Shown in pieces: positions 27,254-35,577 of a DNA stretch of 64,000 nt (position 1 is its first letter; each line of letters starts with the position of its first letter). Both the position numbers and the translations under genes were made by a program. Source of the DNA: an uncultured Sutterella sp. (GTDB taxonomy: Bacteria; Pseudomonadota; Gammaproteobacteria; Burkholderiales; Burkholderiaceae_F); assembly GCA_902463725.1 (NCBI GenBank), contig CABQGK010000001.1, positions 124,001-188,000 of the forward strand, given 5' to 3'. Under the pieces are notes generated by a model. The model did no database searches. It was not told where the DNA came from and was given only the letters and a program-made list of their open reading frames with translations.

Positions 27254-27582
27254 GTGCTTAGGAACAACGCTAGTTGAACCAAAGCACCTGTCAAAGAAGA
27301 GTTACTCTCCTTACTCCCTTTGACGGTGAAGCACACTGTCAAATCTCTCCTCACAGTGTGCGGAAATAAAACCAGGGACGTAGTGAACCCCTGATTTTAA
27401 CCGGATAGTAATGCAGCTGGTCACTGCGTCAGGTTTGGTCGCCTGAGCTGTTCGGTTCTGTAGACTTTTTGGTCTTTGAGTCTGCAGATATCCTTTCTGG
27501 ATTCCGGACTGGTCCTCTGGAATCCGCATGGTTGGGAAGCGGCTCGCAGTCAGATAACATCTGGGTGTGAGTCGCTTTTTTT
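27254..27582 (+). ncRNA. Candidate structured non-coding RNA (tandem hairpins with intrinsic terminator)
   Basis: About 330 nt in which nearly all sequence falls into successive hairpins. H1 27254-27287 (GTGCTT/AAGCAC, inner CAAC/GTTG with symmetric A-A mismatches). H2 27288-27326 (CTGTCAAAG/CTTTGACGG). H3 27331-27361 (GCACACTGT/ACAGTGTGC). H4 27368-27398 (AAAACCAGGG/CCCTGATTTT, one mismatch). H5 about 27399-27435. H6 27458-27487 (CTGTAGACT/AGTCTGCAG). H7 27499-27525 (GGATTCC, GGAC/GTCC, GGAATCC). H8 27538-27576, an 11-bp stem with an inner CAGAT/ATCTG followed by seven T. The terminator fixes the transcript on the plus strand. No open frame explains it, and it does not look like 6S, tmRNA or RNase P RNA. 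Confidence 0.6.
27538..27582 (+). terminator. Strong intrinsic terminator ending the RNA candidate
   Basis: AGCGGCTCGCA (27538-27548) pairs over 11 positions, two of them G-T, with TGTGAGTCGCT (27566-27576). The loop contains a further CAGAT/ATCTG stem. The T-run covers 27576-27582. No protein gene upstream on this strand accounts for it. Confidence 0.85.
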
Positions 27583-27751
27583 GTGCCAGTCTGAGGTTTT
27601 TGCCAGAAATGATCCGAGCTCAAGGATTGTTGCGAAAAGGACGAACCGCTTTTTCGACGCTATCAGCGCAACATAGAATGAGCACTCACTCTAAATTTTT
27701 TGGCTCGCAACCAGCCTCTTCTGCTTTCACTTTCCTTTACGCAACCCAAGC

Positions 27752-27786
27752 AAAAAAAACGCCGCGTTACCTAAGTTCACACGGCG
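27752..27786 (-). terminator. Intrinsic terminator of the tetR-family gene
   Basis: On the minus strand CGCCGTG (27786-27780) pairs with CGCGGCG (27766-27760), followed by eight T (27759-27752). It lies 30 bp beyond the regulator stop. Confidence 0.8.
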
Positions 27787-27816
27787 GGCAGACCTATGCA
27801 GGTCGCGATACGCTCA

Positions 27817-28464
27817 TTACTCCTTATCGATAAACTCCAGCGGCTGCTGTGCTAGCTTCTGCATGAAGGTGAGGAGTTTTTCCTCTTCAATGGGGCTAAG
27901 CTCCTTGATTCCAAAGAGGTGGTGGAAAAAGAGCCCATCGTAAGCAAAGGAGAGCAGCAACCCCACTTCTTCACCGTTAGGGGTGTTTTTGAGCTGATCA
28001 AAATGCCGTCGGTACCAACTCAGCACAGGCGAGAGGAAGCGAGCGTTTTCTCGGCTAGCCATCACGAGCGGCAGCAGCGGTGACTCCCCATTATCGATAG
28101 AGCCCGCAGAGAATTTTTCGTACCAAGCGCCATACGCGGCAAGATAAGGATCATAGGCGTCTTGCGCTTTGGCATGAGCAAGTTCATCGTTGTAGACGCG
28201 CTCTAGGTGCGCGGCGTAATCCTGCGCAAGCGCACGAATGAGATCACTGCGCTCTTTGAAGTGGTAGAAAAAAGTGCTACGGCTGATGTGTGCCTGTTCA
28301 CAGAGATTGCGAAGGGTGAGTTTTTCCGTTCCCTCGCGCACGATAATGTGCCGCGCAACAGTCAAAATCCGCTCACGCGTTTCTCTGCCGTCGACACGAG
28401 ACTGCCGAAGAGGAACGCCTAAGGGTTGATATGCCCGACTGTGATTGATCAGCTTGCTGGCCAT
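27817..28464 (-). CDS. TetR-family transcriptional regulator
   Basis: 215 residues from the ATG at 28464 (AAGGAG 11 bases upstream); an earlier in-frame ATG at 28533 has no better site. The HTH is clear: TRERILTVARHIIVREGTEKLTLRNLCEQAHISRSTFFYHFKERSDLI. The ligand domain is helical with no recognisable subfamily motif. No efflux or metabolic gene is adjacent, so the target is unknown. It has its own terminator and a long AT-rich upstream region. Confidence 0.82.
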   Translation of the reverse strand: MASKLINHSRAYQPLGVPLRQSRVDGRETRERILTVARHIIVREGTEKLTLRNLCEQAHISRSTFFYHFKERSDLIRALAQDYAAHLERVYNDELAHAKAQDAYDPYLAAYGAWYEKFSAGSIDNGESPLLPLVMASRENARFLSPVLSWYRRHFDQLKNTPNGEEVGLLLSFAYDGLFFHHLFGIKELSPIEEEKLLTFMQKLAQQPLEFIDKE

Positions 28465-29126
28465 GCTGGTCAGTGCTCCTTTTGTGGTTTGTTGTGGGTT
28501 CTCTGCCGCGCGCTCACCTGAAAAAGTAGGCAATATTAAATCTTTTTAAGGTAAGGGCGACAAATAATATTCGTAATCATGAGAATGGGGTAAGTATAAA
28601 CAATTGTTCTAGGATTGAAGGTACTGACTGTCAAATTATTTTCACACTCTGATATTGACGTTCAAATTTGGAAAGAAATCGATTTTTTATAGAAACTCAA
28701 TGCAAAAAATGGAACGCAGGTAGTGCAAACTATGTGCTAATAGTAGGTGGATTTCTTCAGTAAAAAATAATTACAAGTAGTTGAAATATAAAGAAAATAC
28801 TTATTTGATATGCTCTTCTATGTAATTTGAACTGATGGTGCTAAGTGTTGTTTAAAATGTTCTATTAGTGTTATTAATTCAGGTAGCAAAGCAAAAAAAT
28901 AACTCAAATAATGTTCAGCAAAGATAGAAAATTTCGACATACCATACTAATCATAAGGGTATTACCGCGACAGAAGAGGCGAGATGAATTGATGTTTTAA
29001 TAAGAATTATTTGCCCTTATCATGAGACTGGACGCTCTTGTTTCGTGTAAATAATTTAGTTGACGCAAAAAGTGCACAATTTTTGTACATATCCCAAAAG
29101 CACACTGGCAGAAGGAAATAGGCGAG

Positions 29127-29270
29127 ATGGATCTGTACCCGCGCGTAACGGTACAACTGGAAATGGCTCCTTGCCAAGTATTTTTGCCCGTTAAGCGTGC
29201 TAGCAATTGCGCGGACTTGGGATTTCTGCAGCGAGGCGGGCGCGGCTATGGGAAAGGCCTCGCACGCTAA
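29127..29270 (+). CDS. Possible 47-residue small protein
   Basis: ATG at 29127 with AAGGA 11 bases and GGCGAG directly upstream, reading MDLYPRVTVQLEMAPCQVF and ending GRGYGKGLAR. A TTGACG hexamer and palindrome lie about 65 bp upstream, and the stop falls in the loop of a perfect 10-bp hairpin (GCCTCGCACG/CGTGCGAGGC). I do not recognise it, and the region could equally be an untranslated RNA. Confidence 0.22.
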   Translation: MDLYPRVTVQLEMAPCQVFLPVKRASNCADLGFLQRGGRGYGKGLAR

Positions 29271-29301
29271 GCAAAAAATCGTGCGAGGCTCTAACGCCCA
29301 T

Positions 29302-29344
29302 GAAAACGACGCGCGCCGCAGCCCTTGGGTTGGGTACGGCGCGC
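29302..29344 (-). terminator. Probable terminator of the ABC transporter operon
   Basis: GCGCGCCG (29311-29318) and CGGCGCGC (29337-29344) form a perfect 8-bp stem. On the minus strand it is followed by GTCGTTTTC, a short T-run, about 60 bp past the ATPase stop. Confidence 0.5.
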
Positions 29345-29400
29345 ATCTGTGCAGAGTGGTGTGAGAGAGGGCTAGCGCGGGTGCACGAGTGCAGCCACGT

Positions 29401-30189
29401 TTAGCCTAGCATGAGCTTATCGGAGACGCCGTCGCCTGCTTGCTCAAAGTAGCGCAACAGATCTGCTGGCGTTAGCCGTGCTTTTTCATCACCCGAGACG
29501 TCGACGATTGGACGGCCATCATGCATCATGATGAGGCGATTTCCAAAGCGCAACGCATCGCGCATGTTGTGCGTGATCATTAAGGTGGTGAGGTGCTGCT
29601 CGGTCACAATGCGGTCTGTGATTTCGAGCACCTTTTCTGCGGTCTTTGGGTCGAGCGCAGCGGTGTGTTCGTCAAGCAGCAACAGCTGTGGGCGAACCAG
29701 CGTCGCCATCAATAGTGTAATTGCCTGACGTTGACCGCCTGAGAGCAGGCCCACGTGCGCAGTGAGGCGGTTTTCAAGCCCCAAGCCGAGCTGTGCGACC
29801 AACTCACGGAATCGCTCCGTTTCTTCTTTTTTCTCGCTCCAACGTAGCCCTGGCATTTTGCCGCGGCGCAAGGCCATTGCGAGGTTCTCAATAATCATCA
29901 TGCCGCCAGCCGTCCCCTTCATCGGGTCCTGAAAGACGCGACCAATGAATTGCGCACGACGGTGTTCTGGCATGGCGGTGACGTCAACGCCGTCAATCGT
30001 AATGCGACCTTCATCGACGGGAAAGACACCCGCAATGCTGTTGAGAAGTGTGGACTTGCCTGCACCATTACTACCGATAACGGTGACAAAGTCACCATCA
30101 TTGAGCGTGAGGTTGACGCCTTTGAGTGCAATCTTTTCGTTTGCCGTGCCAGCGAAGAAGGTCTTGTGAACGTTTTCGATAACGAGCAT
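29401..30189 (-). CDS. ABC transporter ATP-binding protein (TrpXYZ type)
   Basis: 262 residues with Walker A GSNGAGKST, Q-loop (VFQDPMKG), signature LSGGQRQAI, Walker B LLLLDEHTA and switch His (MITHNM). It belongs to the group of putative tryptophan/tyrosine uptake systems, whose ATPase keeps DEHTAALDP. It is the last gene of a three-gene operon (binding protein, permease, ATPase) and starts 14 bp after the permease stop. Substrate is inferred from family naming only. Confidence 0.87.
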   Translation of the reverse strand: MLVIENVHKTFFAGTANEKIALKGVNLTLNDGDFVTVIGSNGAGKSTLLNSIAGVFPVDEGRITIDGVDVTAMPEHRRAQFIGRVFQDPMKGTAGGMMIIENLAMALRRGKMPGLRWSEKKEETERFRELVAQLGLGLENRLTAHVGLLSGGQRQAITLLMATLVRPQLLLLDEHTAALDPKTAEKVLEITDRIVTEQHLTTLMITHNMRDALRFGNRLIMMHDGRPIVDVSGDEKARLTPADLLRYFEQAGDGVSDKLMLG

Positions 30190-30203
30190 TTTCTCCCTCC
30201 TCC

Positions 30204-31100
30204 TTACTGTGCCTTCAGGCTATTTTTAAGCACACGGTTAAGCTTGCTACGAAAGAGCGGTAGCGCCAAGGCAATCGCCACGAGAACGGCTGTAAAGAGC
30301 TTGAGATCGTTGGGAGGCATGCCCAGTTCCAGCACCAGTGCGATCACGAGACGGTAGATGATAGAGCCCATGACGACGGCAACCAAATAGTGCTTAAAGC
30401 TTGAGTTACCGATGATAACTTCGCCAATAATTACACTCGCTAGGCCAATCACAATGGTGCCGACGCCCATGCCGACATCGGCGAAGCCGTTATTTTGCGC
30501 GACGACGGCGCCCGACAGGGCAACGAGCGCATTGGAAATCACTAAGCCGAGCACTACCATGACATTGGTGTTGATGCCTTGAGCGCGTGCCATTTGCGCA
30601 TTGAAACCCGTAGCACGAATGGCCGTCCCAAGCTCAGTGCCAAAGAACCAGTAAATGATGTTGACGACAACAGCGGTGACGATTGCGCCAATTAAGCAGG
30701 CAGTCCATACACCCGAGAGCCCCGTCAAGTGTTCGAGCCACGTAAAGAGCGTTTCGTCCTGCAAAAGCGAGATATTCGCCTTGCCCATGACGTGAAGATT
30801 GATCGAGTAGAGACCAATCATGGTCAAGATCCCTGCAAGCAGGGCAGGAATCTTGAGTTTTGTTGTTAGAAAGCCGGTGACGGCGCCCGCAAGCGCCCCG
30901 GCAATAATGGCTAGGATCACGGCAACCGTGATCCCTAAGCCTGAGGCGATCGCACTCGCTGCGACCGCCGCACCCAATGGAAAGCTCCCTTCCACAGACA
31001 AGTCCGCGATATCGAGGACGCGGAAGGTGAGAAATACGCCTAGCGCTAGAACGGACCATTGAAGTCCTTGCGCAATGGTTGAAATTAGTAGTTCCACCAT
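30204..31100 (-). CDS. ABC transporter permease (branched-chain/TrpY type)
   Basis: 298 residues from the ATG at 31100 (AGAGG nearby). Eight or nine membrane segments, with ALGVFLTFRVLDIADLSVEGSF near the start and AIRATGFNAQMARAQGINT as the cytoplasmic coupling loop. This pattern is shared by LivH-related permeases of TrpXYZ-type importers. It would pair with the lipoprotein encoded upstream and the ATPase downstream. Confidence 0.85.
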   Translation of the reverse strand: MVELLISTIAQGLQWSVLALGVFLTFRVLDIADLSVEGSFPLGAAVAASAIASGLGITVAVILAIIAGALAGAVTGFLTTKLKIPALLAGILTMIGLYSINLHVMGKANISLLQDETLFTWLEHLTGLSGVWTACLIGAIVTAVVVNIIYWFFGTELGTAIRATGFNAQMARAQGINTNVMVVLGLVISNALVALSGAVVAQNNGFADVGMGVGTIVIGLASVIIGEVIIGNSSFKHYLVAVVMGSIIYRLVIALVLELGMPPNDLKLFTAVLVAIALALPLFRSKLNRVLKNSLKAQ

Positions 31101-31218
31101 GGTTTCATGCCTCTTTGTTTTCGGTACCCGACGGAGCACACAACAGTCTCAAAAGGCTCCGCTGGTTTTGTTGTTGAGCTACGACGCTCACGATGTTGGG
31201 TTATTTTCGCTTTAGGGA

Positions 31219-31249
31219 CTCGGGAGGCGTAGCAATCACACCTCCCGAG
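31219..31249 (-). terminator. Intercistronic hairpin after the binding-protein gene
   Basis: CTCGGGAGG (31219-31227) and CCTCCCGAG (31241-31249) form a perfect 9-bp stem between the binding-protein stop and the permease start. With no T-run it probably protects the upstream mRNA or reduces read-through, giving more binding protein than membrane subunits. Confidence 0.55.
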
Positions 31250-31297
31250 CCATGCGTCTCACCCAATTGAGCGCGCAGTCGGTGCATTAACCTAGGA

Positions 31298-32299
31298 TTA
31301 CTCTACCTTGGTCGCTTTGGCAAGCACGTCTTCGGGGATCGTGAGGCCAATCTCCTTGGCAGTCTTCATATTGACGATGATGTTGTCGGCATGCTGCGTC
31401 TGAATCGGCATGTCGGCGGGTTTTGCTTTACCCTCTAGGATGTCCGCGCCCATCTGACCGGTCATCTTGCCGAGGGTGTAGTAGTCAATCGCGATGGAGG
31501 CGAGTGCGCCCGAGCGCACCATGCCACCTTCCGCCGCAATGACGGGGAGTTTGGCGGGTAGCGCCGCTTTCATGAGCGCTGGCAGAGCGCTTGCGACGAC
31601 GTTATCCGTCGGAAGATAGACAGCATCCACCTTGTCCTTGATGCTGTTGATGGCCTGTTGCAGATCGTTGACGGTCGTCACCGTTGCTGCAACCACTTTG
31701 AGGTTCATCTTGGCAGCGACATCACGCAGCAGCTTAATTTGGTACTCAGAGTTCACCTCGGACGAGTTGTAGATCGTGCCAATCGTCTTGGTGCTCGGGA
31801 CGAGTTTGACGAGCAGTTCAACCTGCTCTGCCACGGGATTGATGTCAGAGACGCCCGTGACGTTGCCGCCCGGCTTTTCATTGCTCGCAACGAGCTTAGC
31901 AACTTCAAAGTTCGTCACGGCCGTGGCAACAATCGGAATATCCTTAGTGGCGCCAGCCACAGATTGCGCGGCTGGGGTGGCAATGGCGAAAATCAGCTTG
32001 TCTTTATTGGAGACAAAGCGCTGTGCAATGTTGTGCAGATTCGACTGATCAGCTTGCGCATTTTGCTTATCGAGTTTGATGTTGACGCCATCCTTGAAGC
32101 CGCGTTCCGCGAGCCCATCCACAATGCCACGATTGGCGGCATCGAGTGCGTCGTGTTCAACGAGTTGCACAATGCCAATCGGCGTCAGTTCTTGCTTTGC
32201 TGCGCTTTTTGGAGCTTCTTTATCGCCACAGCCAGCTAGGCCGATAGCCAATGCACCAGCCATTGCGGTAGCCAGCATTTTCATAATCGGTTTTGTCAT
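31298..32299 (-). CDS. ABC transporter substrate-binding lipoprotein (TrpX type)
   Basis: 333 residues from the ATG at 32299, which has GGAGAAG upstream and begins a lipoprotein signal (MTKPIMKMLATAMAGALAIGLAGC, Cys24). The mature part has the PF04392-type two-lobe fold: IGIVQLVEHDALDAANRGIVDGL near the start, FAIATPAAQSVAGATKDIPI and VDAVYLPTDNVVASALPAL. These proteins are annotated as tryptophan/tyrosine or amino-acid receptors; the ligand here is not proven. First gene of the operon. Confidence 0.85.
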   Translation of the reverse strand: MTKPIMKMLATAMAGALAIGLAGCGDKEAPKSAAKQELTPIGIVQLVEHDALDAANRGIVDGLAERGFKDGVNIKLDKQNAQADQSNLHNIAQRFVSNKDKLIFAIATPAAQSVAGATKDIPIVATAVTNFEVAKLVASNEKPGGNVTGVSDINPVAEQVELLVKLVPSTKTIGTIYNSSEVNSEYQIKLLRDVAAKMNLKVVAATVTTVNDLQQAINSIKDKVDAVYLPTDNVVASALPALMKAALPAKLPVIAAEGGMVRSGALASIAIDYYTLGKMTGQMGADILEGKAKPADMPIQTQHADNIIVNMKTAKEIGLTIPEDVLAKATKVE

Positions 32300-32647
32300 G
32301 TGTACTTCTCCATTGGGTGAGAACGTCTTAAAGAAAGCGGGTGCCTGAGCTTGCCCTTTGTCCGAGAGCAAATACGCACCCATTAGGTGCATTATGCCCG
32401 TTGCGCTTTGTGGACTGTCTTGGCATTCACCATTCCCTTGAGGGTTTTGTCGTACCCACTGTGAGTAGAAGCAAATAAGCGCGAAAAGTTATAGAGCGCG
32501 GTCAGCGCCAAGCTTGAAAAGTAGGCGGTTTTACTTATGACAAAGCCCCGCAACGCCAGCATTTTCTAGGCATTGTGGGGCTTGAGGTTGGCACGAGTAC
32601 CAAGACTGAGAACGCGCTAGGGTGCTCCTTGGCAGAGGCGCTCGGTA
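32300..32647 (-). terminator. Intergenic region with racemase terminator hairpin
   Basis: 348 bp between the racemase stop and the ABC operon start, both on the minus strand. An 11-bp stem (AAGCCCCGCAA at 32543-32553, TTGTGGGGCTT at 32573-32583) followed on the minus strand by a short T-rich run probably ends the racemase transcript. The remainder should hold the ABC operon promoter, which I cannot place. Confidence 0.5.
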
Positions 32648-34039
32648 TCAGTTCGCAAAACCGCGGCTCTTATTGGTTTCTTGCGCGATCGCGACCACTT
32701 TACGGGCGAGCGCTGCCGTTGGATCGGTGATACGAACCGATTTGCCTGCGACCTCAAAAGCATCGGCCTCTGAGAGGATGAGCGGTAGTTCGGTGCAGCC
32801 CAAAATGAGGCAATTGCAACCAAAGTCTCGGACCAGGTGAGCGGCAGCTGCTAGCAAATCCTCGCGACACTGCCCTTCAGTAAAGCCCGCTTTGACGCCA
32901 AGCGGCCCGTAAATGGCACGCATGACGAGCGCTTGATGCGCGTCGTCAGGGCTAAAGCACGGCATCCCGTGCGCCTTGGCCTTGTCACCGTATAGCCCCG
33001 TCTTGACGGTGCCAGTGGTGGCAAGTAGACCGATCACAGCGCTTTCACCCATCTTGGCACGGATCTCTTCCATCGTAGCCTCTTGCATGTCGATGAACGG
33101 CACGTCAATGTGTCGAGTGAGGAACGGCAGGAACGCGTGCGCGGTGTTGCACGGAATGATGATGGCATCACAGCCATCACGCTCAAGGCGGCGCGCACTA
33201 GCGAAGAGTGCACAGCTCGGGTCTTCCCCGTTTTCCAAGAGACATTTCGTGCGATCGGGTGTCTGAGGATTCTGTTCAACCACAAGGCGGATGTGTTCTT
33301 GATCGTTATGAGCGGGCGTGGCTCGCACGATCTTATCGTACAGATCGACCGTTGCCGCGGGTCCGAGTCCCCCAACGAGCCCCACTTTAAAGGGCTTGGG
33401 ATAGTGGGCAGGCGGATTTTTCAGTAGGCTCTCCGCCGTGAGATGGAAAAGGTCAATGAAGGGATAACCATATTCGAGCAACTTTGGCACAACCCCCGCC
33501 ATACGACCACAGTTGGGGAAGTACGCATCGCACCCCTTATCGGCTAAGCGAGCGGTATATTCGCGAATGATGGTGATGTCGTCCGTATTGACACGGGGGT
33601 CTTCTCCTTCGGCTTCGACGAATTCCACTTGGGCAATATTGGCGCGGAAGTATTCAATGGGTAGCACATTACCAACGAGCCCAATGCGCTTAAATGAGTG
33701 ATGGGCAATGTACTTTTTGGCTTCTTCAAAAAACGAGATGACGGGTGTTTGCGTCTCTTTACGTAGCTCGCTAATGAAGGGCTCACTGCGATAGTCTCCG
33801 AGCACAATCACGTCCACATTTTGTTGCTCGAGTCGCATGATGCTTTCCAGCACGGTGAGCTTTCGGTCTGCCCAAGCGTGCCGGCTAGAGGGGGCGGACA
33901 GCGGCATGGGCCAGTCACACTCGACAATGCGCACATCGCGCTTTAGCGCACGCGAAGCGGCAAGAATTGCGCTTTTGACATAAGTCGCCACAATGCCGTG
34001 AATGCCGGTCACGAGGCCGATGGTCAGTTGGTTGGCCAT
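32648..34039 (-). CDS. Double-domain aspartate/glutamate racemase family protein
   Basis: 463 residues made of two Asp/Glu racemase-like units. The C-terminal unit (about 232-460) is canonical: KVGLVGGLGPAATVDLYDKIV, first catalytic Cys in IIIPCNTAHAFLPF and second in LILGCTELPLIL. The N-terminal unit (about 1-225, IGLVTGIHGIVATYVKSAI) has the same order but lacks both CNT and GCT motifs, retaining only PNCGRMAG. It is probably a regulatory or dimer-mimicking half. Likely reaction is L/D-aspartate or glutamate interconversion. Transcribed towards the TrpXYZ-type operon. Confidence 0.78.
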   Translation of the reverse strand: MANQLTIGLVTGIHGIVATYVKSAILAASRALKRDVRIVECDWPMPLSAPSSRHAWADRKLTVLESIMRLEQQNVDVIVLGDYRSEPFISELRKETQTPVISFFEEAKKYIAHHSFKRIGLVGNVLPIEYFRANIAQVEFVEAEGEDPRVNTDDITIIREYTARLADKGCDAYFPNCGRMAGVVPKLLEYGYPFIDLFHLTAESLLKNPPAHYPKPFKVGLVGGLGPAATVDLYDKIVRATPAHNDQEHIRLVVEQNPQTPDRTKCLLENGEDPSCALFASARRLERDGCDAIIIPCNTAHAFLPFLTRHIDVPFIDMQEATMEEIRAKMGESAVIGLLATTGTVKTGLYGDKAKAHGMPCFSPDDAHQALVMRAIYGPLGVKAGFTEGQCREDLLAAAAHLVRDFGCNCLILGCTELPLILSEADAFEVAGKSVRITDPTAALARKVVAIAQETNKSRGFAN

Positions 34040-34394
34040 TTGAAAATCTCCCTATTAGTGTTGGATCACGCGCGTGCGTTGCCTCTCTCTAGGACCAAGC
34101 GCTATTGGGAAAGACGCACGTTTAGCGTTAGTGGCTAGCCCACGCGAGGCCGACCTTGCTCAATCAACGATAGCGCAAAGCGCCAGCACTCGCAAGGGAG
34201 GAACTGTGTAGTGGGCAGGCCTAAATCGGGATGCGCTGAGCGCGAGTGCGACGACAAAATAAGCCTAGAAGGCTCAGAGAAAATTACGCAACAAAATATG
34301 ACTGGATTTGACAAGGTAGACCAGCCCAAGTACTATCCGCCGCCCATATGTTTTTACAGCAAATGCTGTCCAAATTTCTTGATAGTAGGAAAAC
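34040..34394. other. Divergent intergenic region
   Basis: 355 bp between the racemase and the MFS gene. It should contain both promoters; TTTGACA occurs at about 34308 on the plus strand. I see no palindrome or RNA element that stands out. Confidence 0.3.
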
Positions 34395-35570
34395 ATGAAA
34401 CAACCTCGAGCTTTATGGGCACTCGCCTTTGGAGCCTTTGCGATTGGCATGACCGAGTTTGTCGCCATCGGCTTGCTCAATCAAGTGGCCGCTGAATTTC
34501 ACACCAGCGTCGCGGTCACTGGGTGGATTGTGACGGCTTACGCGCTCGGTGTGATGATTGGTTCACCGATACTCACCTGGATTGGATTACGGATCCCGCG
34601 TAAGACCATGCTTTGTTTGCTTATGGTGCTTTTTGCCGTGGGCAATACGGTGACCGCGACGGCGCCTCTGTTTTGGATTTTGCTCGTTGGGCGAATGCTC
34701 ACTAGCTTTTCACATGGTGTCTTTTTTGGCCTTGGGAGCGTCGTTGGCGCTGAAATCGCGGGTCCAGGCCGTCGCGCTGCGGCGGTGGCCTTCATGTTCT
34801 CTGGACTGACGCTCGCGAATTTGGCCGGCGTGCCCTTAGGCGCATGGGTGGGAGAGGTGCTTGGTTGGCGCATCACCTACGGTGCGGTGGCGCTTATCGG
34901 CGCTTTTGTGGCGGCGGCTTTGTGGTTCTGGGTTCCTCATCTTGAGGCGGCACGCAGCACGCACATACGCCATGAACTTGCAGCGCTTGCGAACCCGAAG
35001 ATTGTGGTTGCGCTCTTGATGACACTGCTTGGCTTTGGTGGCGTATTTGCTGCCATCACTTATCTCGCGCCCATTCTCACAACGGTCACGGGTATCGCGC
35101 CGCGCACGGTGAGCTGGTACATGGTGATTCTTGGTTTTGGCATGATGGTGGGCAACCACTTTGGCGGGCGCTTTGCCGACCGCAACCTCATGGTGTCGCT
35201 TTTGAGCGCGCTCTTTTTGCTCACAGTGGTGCTTGCGCTCTTTGGCTTTACGATGAGTAATGCGTGGAGCGCGGCGATATTGCTTTTTGCAATCGGTGCA
35301 CTCGGCTTTGCGACGGTCGCACCGCTTCAGATGGTGACGATGCAAGAGGCTGCTGAGGCGCCCACGCTAGCCTCTGTGCTCAATATCGGCGCTTTCAACC
35401 TTGGCAATGCGTTAGCCGCGTGGGCAGGTGGTTATGCGCTAGAAACGGGGCTCGGGTTTGCGGGGGCGCCTTGGGTGGGCGCGGTGATGAGCTTTGCTGC
35501 AATGCTGCTCGCGTTTTGGCTCAGGGGCGGGCGCAGCCGCTGCGTTCAACTAGCGAACTGCGCCTCTTAA
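34395..35570 (+). CDS. MFS transporter, AraJ/arabinose-efflux-like (DHA1)
   Basis: 391 residues with 12 predicted membrane helices. The N-terminus RALWALAFGAFAIGMTEFVAIGLL is the characteristic opening of the AraJ/NepI/SotB group; motif A is represented by GLRIPRKTML. Members export sugars, nucleosides or drugs. A ribosome binding site (AGGAAA) lies 6 bases from the ATG. The gene stops 7 bp from the convergent DUF1266 gene. Substrate unknown. Confidence 0.83.
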   Translation: MKQPRALWALAFGAFAIGMTEFVAIGLLNQVAAEFHTSVAVTGWIVTAYALGVMIGSPILTWIGLRIPRKTMLCLLMVLFAVGNTVTATAPLFWILLVGRMLTSFSHGVFFGLGSVVGAEIAGPGRRAAAVAFMFSGLTLANLAGVPLGAWVGEVLGWRITYGAVALIGAFVAAALWFWVPHLEAARSTHIRHELAALANPKIVVALLMTLLGFGGVFAAITYLAPILTTVTGIAPRTVSWYMVILGFGMMVGNHFGGRFADRNLMVSLLSALFLLTVVLALFGFTMSNAWSAAILLFAIGALGFATVAPLQMVTMQEAAEAPTLASVLNIGAFNLGNALAAWAGGYALETGLGFAGAPWVGAVMSFAAMLLAFWLRGGRSRCVQLANCAS

Positions 35571-35577
35571 ACGAACG

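Larger units (their letters stand above)
28465..29400. other. AT-rich intergenic region with a possible small transcription unit
   Basis: About 940 bp with almost no coding potential and strong A+T bias up to about 29100. Near 29060-29085, TTGACG is followed by an imperfect palindrome (TGCACAA-TTT-TTGTACA) resembling an operator over a promoter. A 47-codon frame (29127-29270) and two GC-rich hairpins (29254-29289, 29311-29344) follow. Confidence 0.4.

Noticed and set aside
27254..27582. Integron attC sites or CsrB-type sponge RNA as explanation of the tandem hairpins
   Set aside because: No attC core sites or integrase nearby, and few GGA-bearing loops; the terminator favours a single transcript.
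27311..27676. Small overlapping frames on both strands across the RNA candidate
   Set aside because: They cut through strong hairpins and a terminator, have no good ribosome binding sites and look like chance frames.
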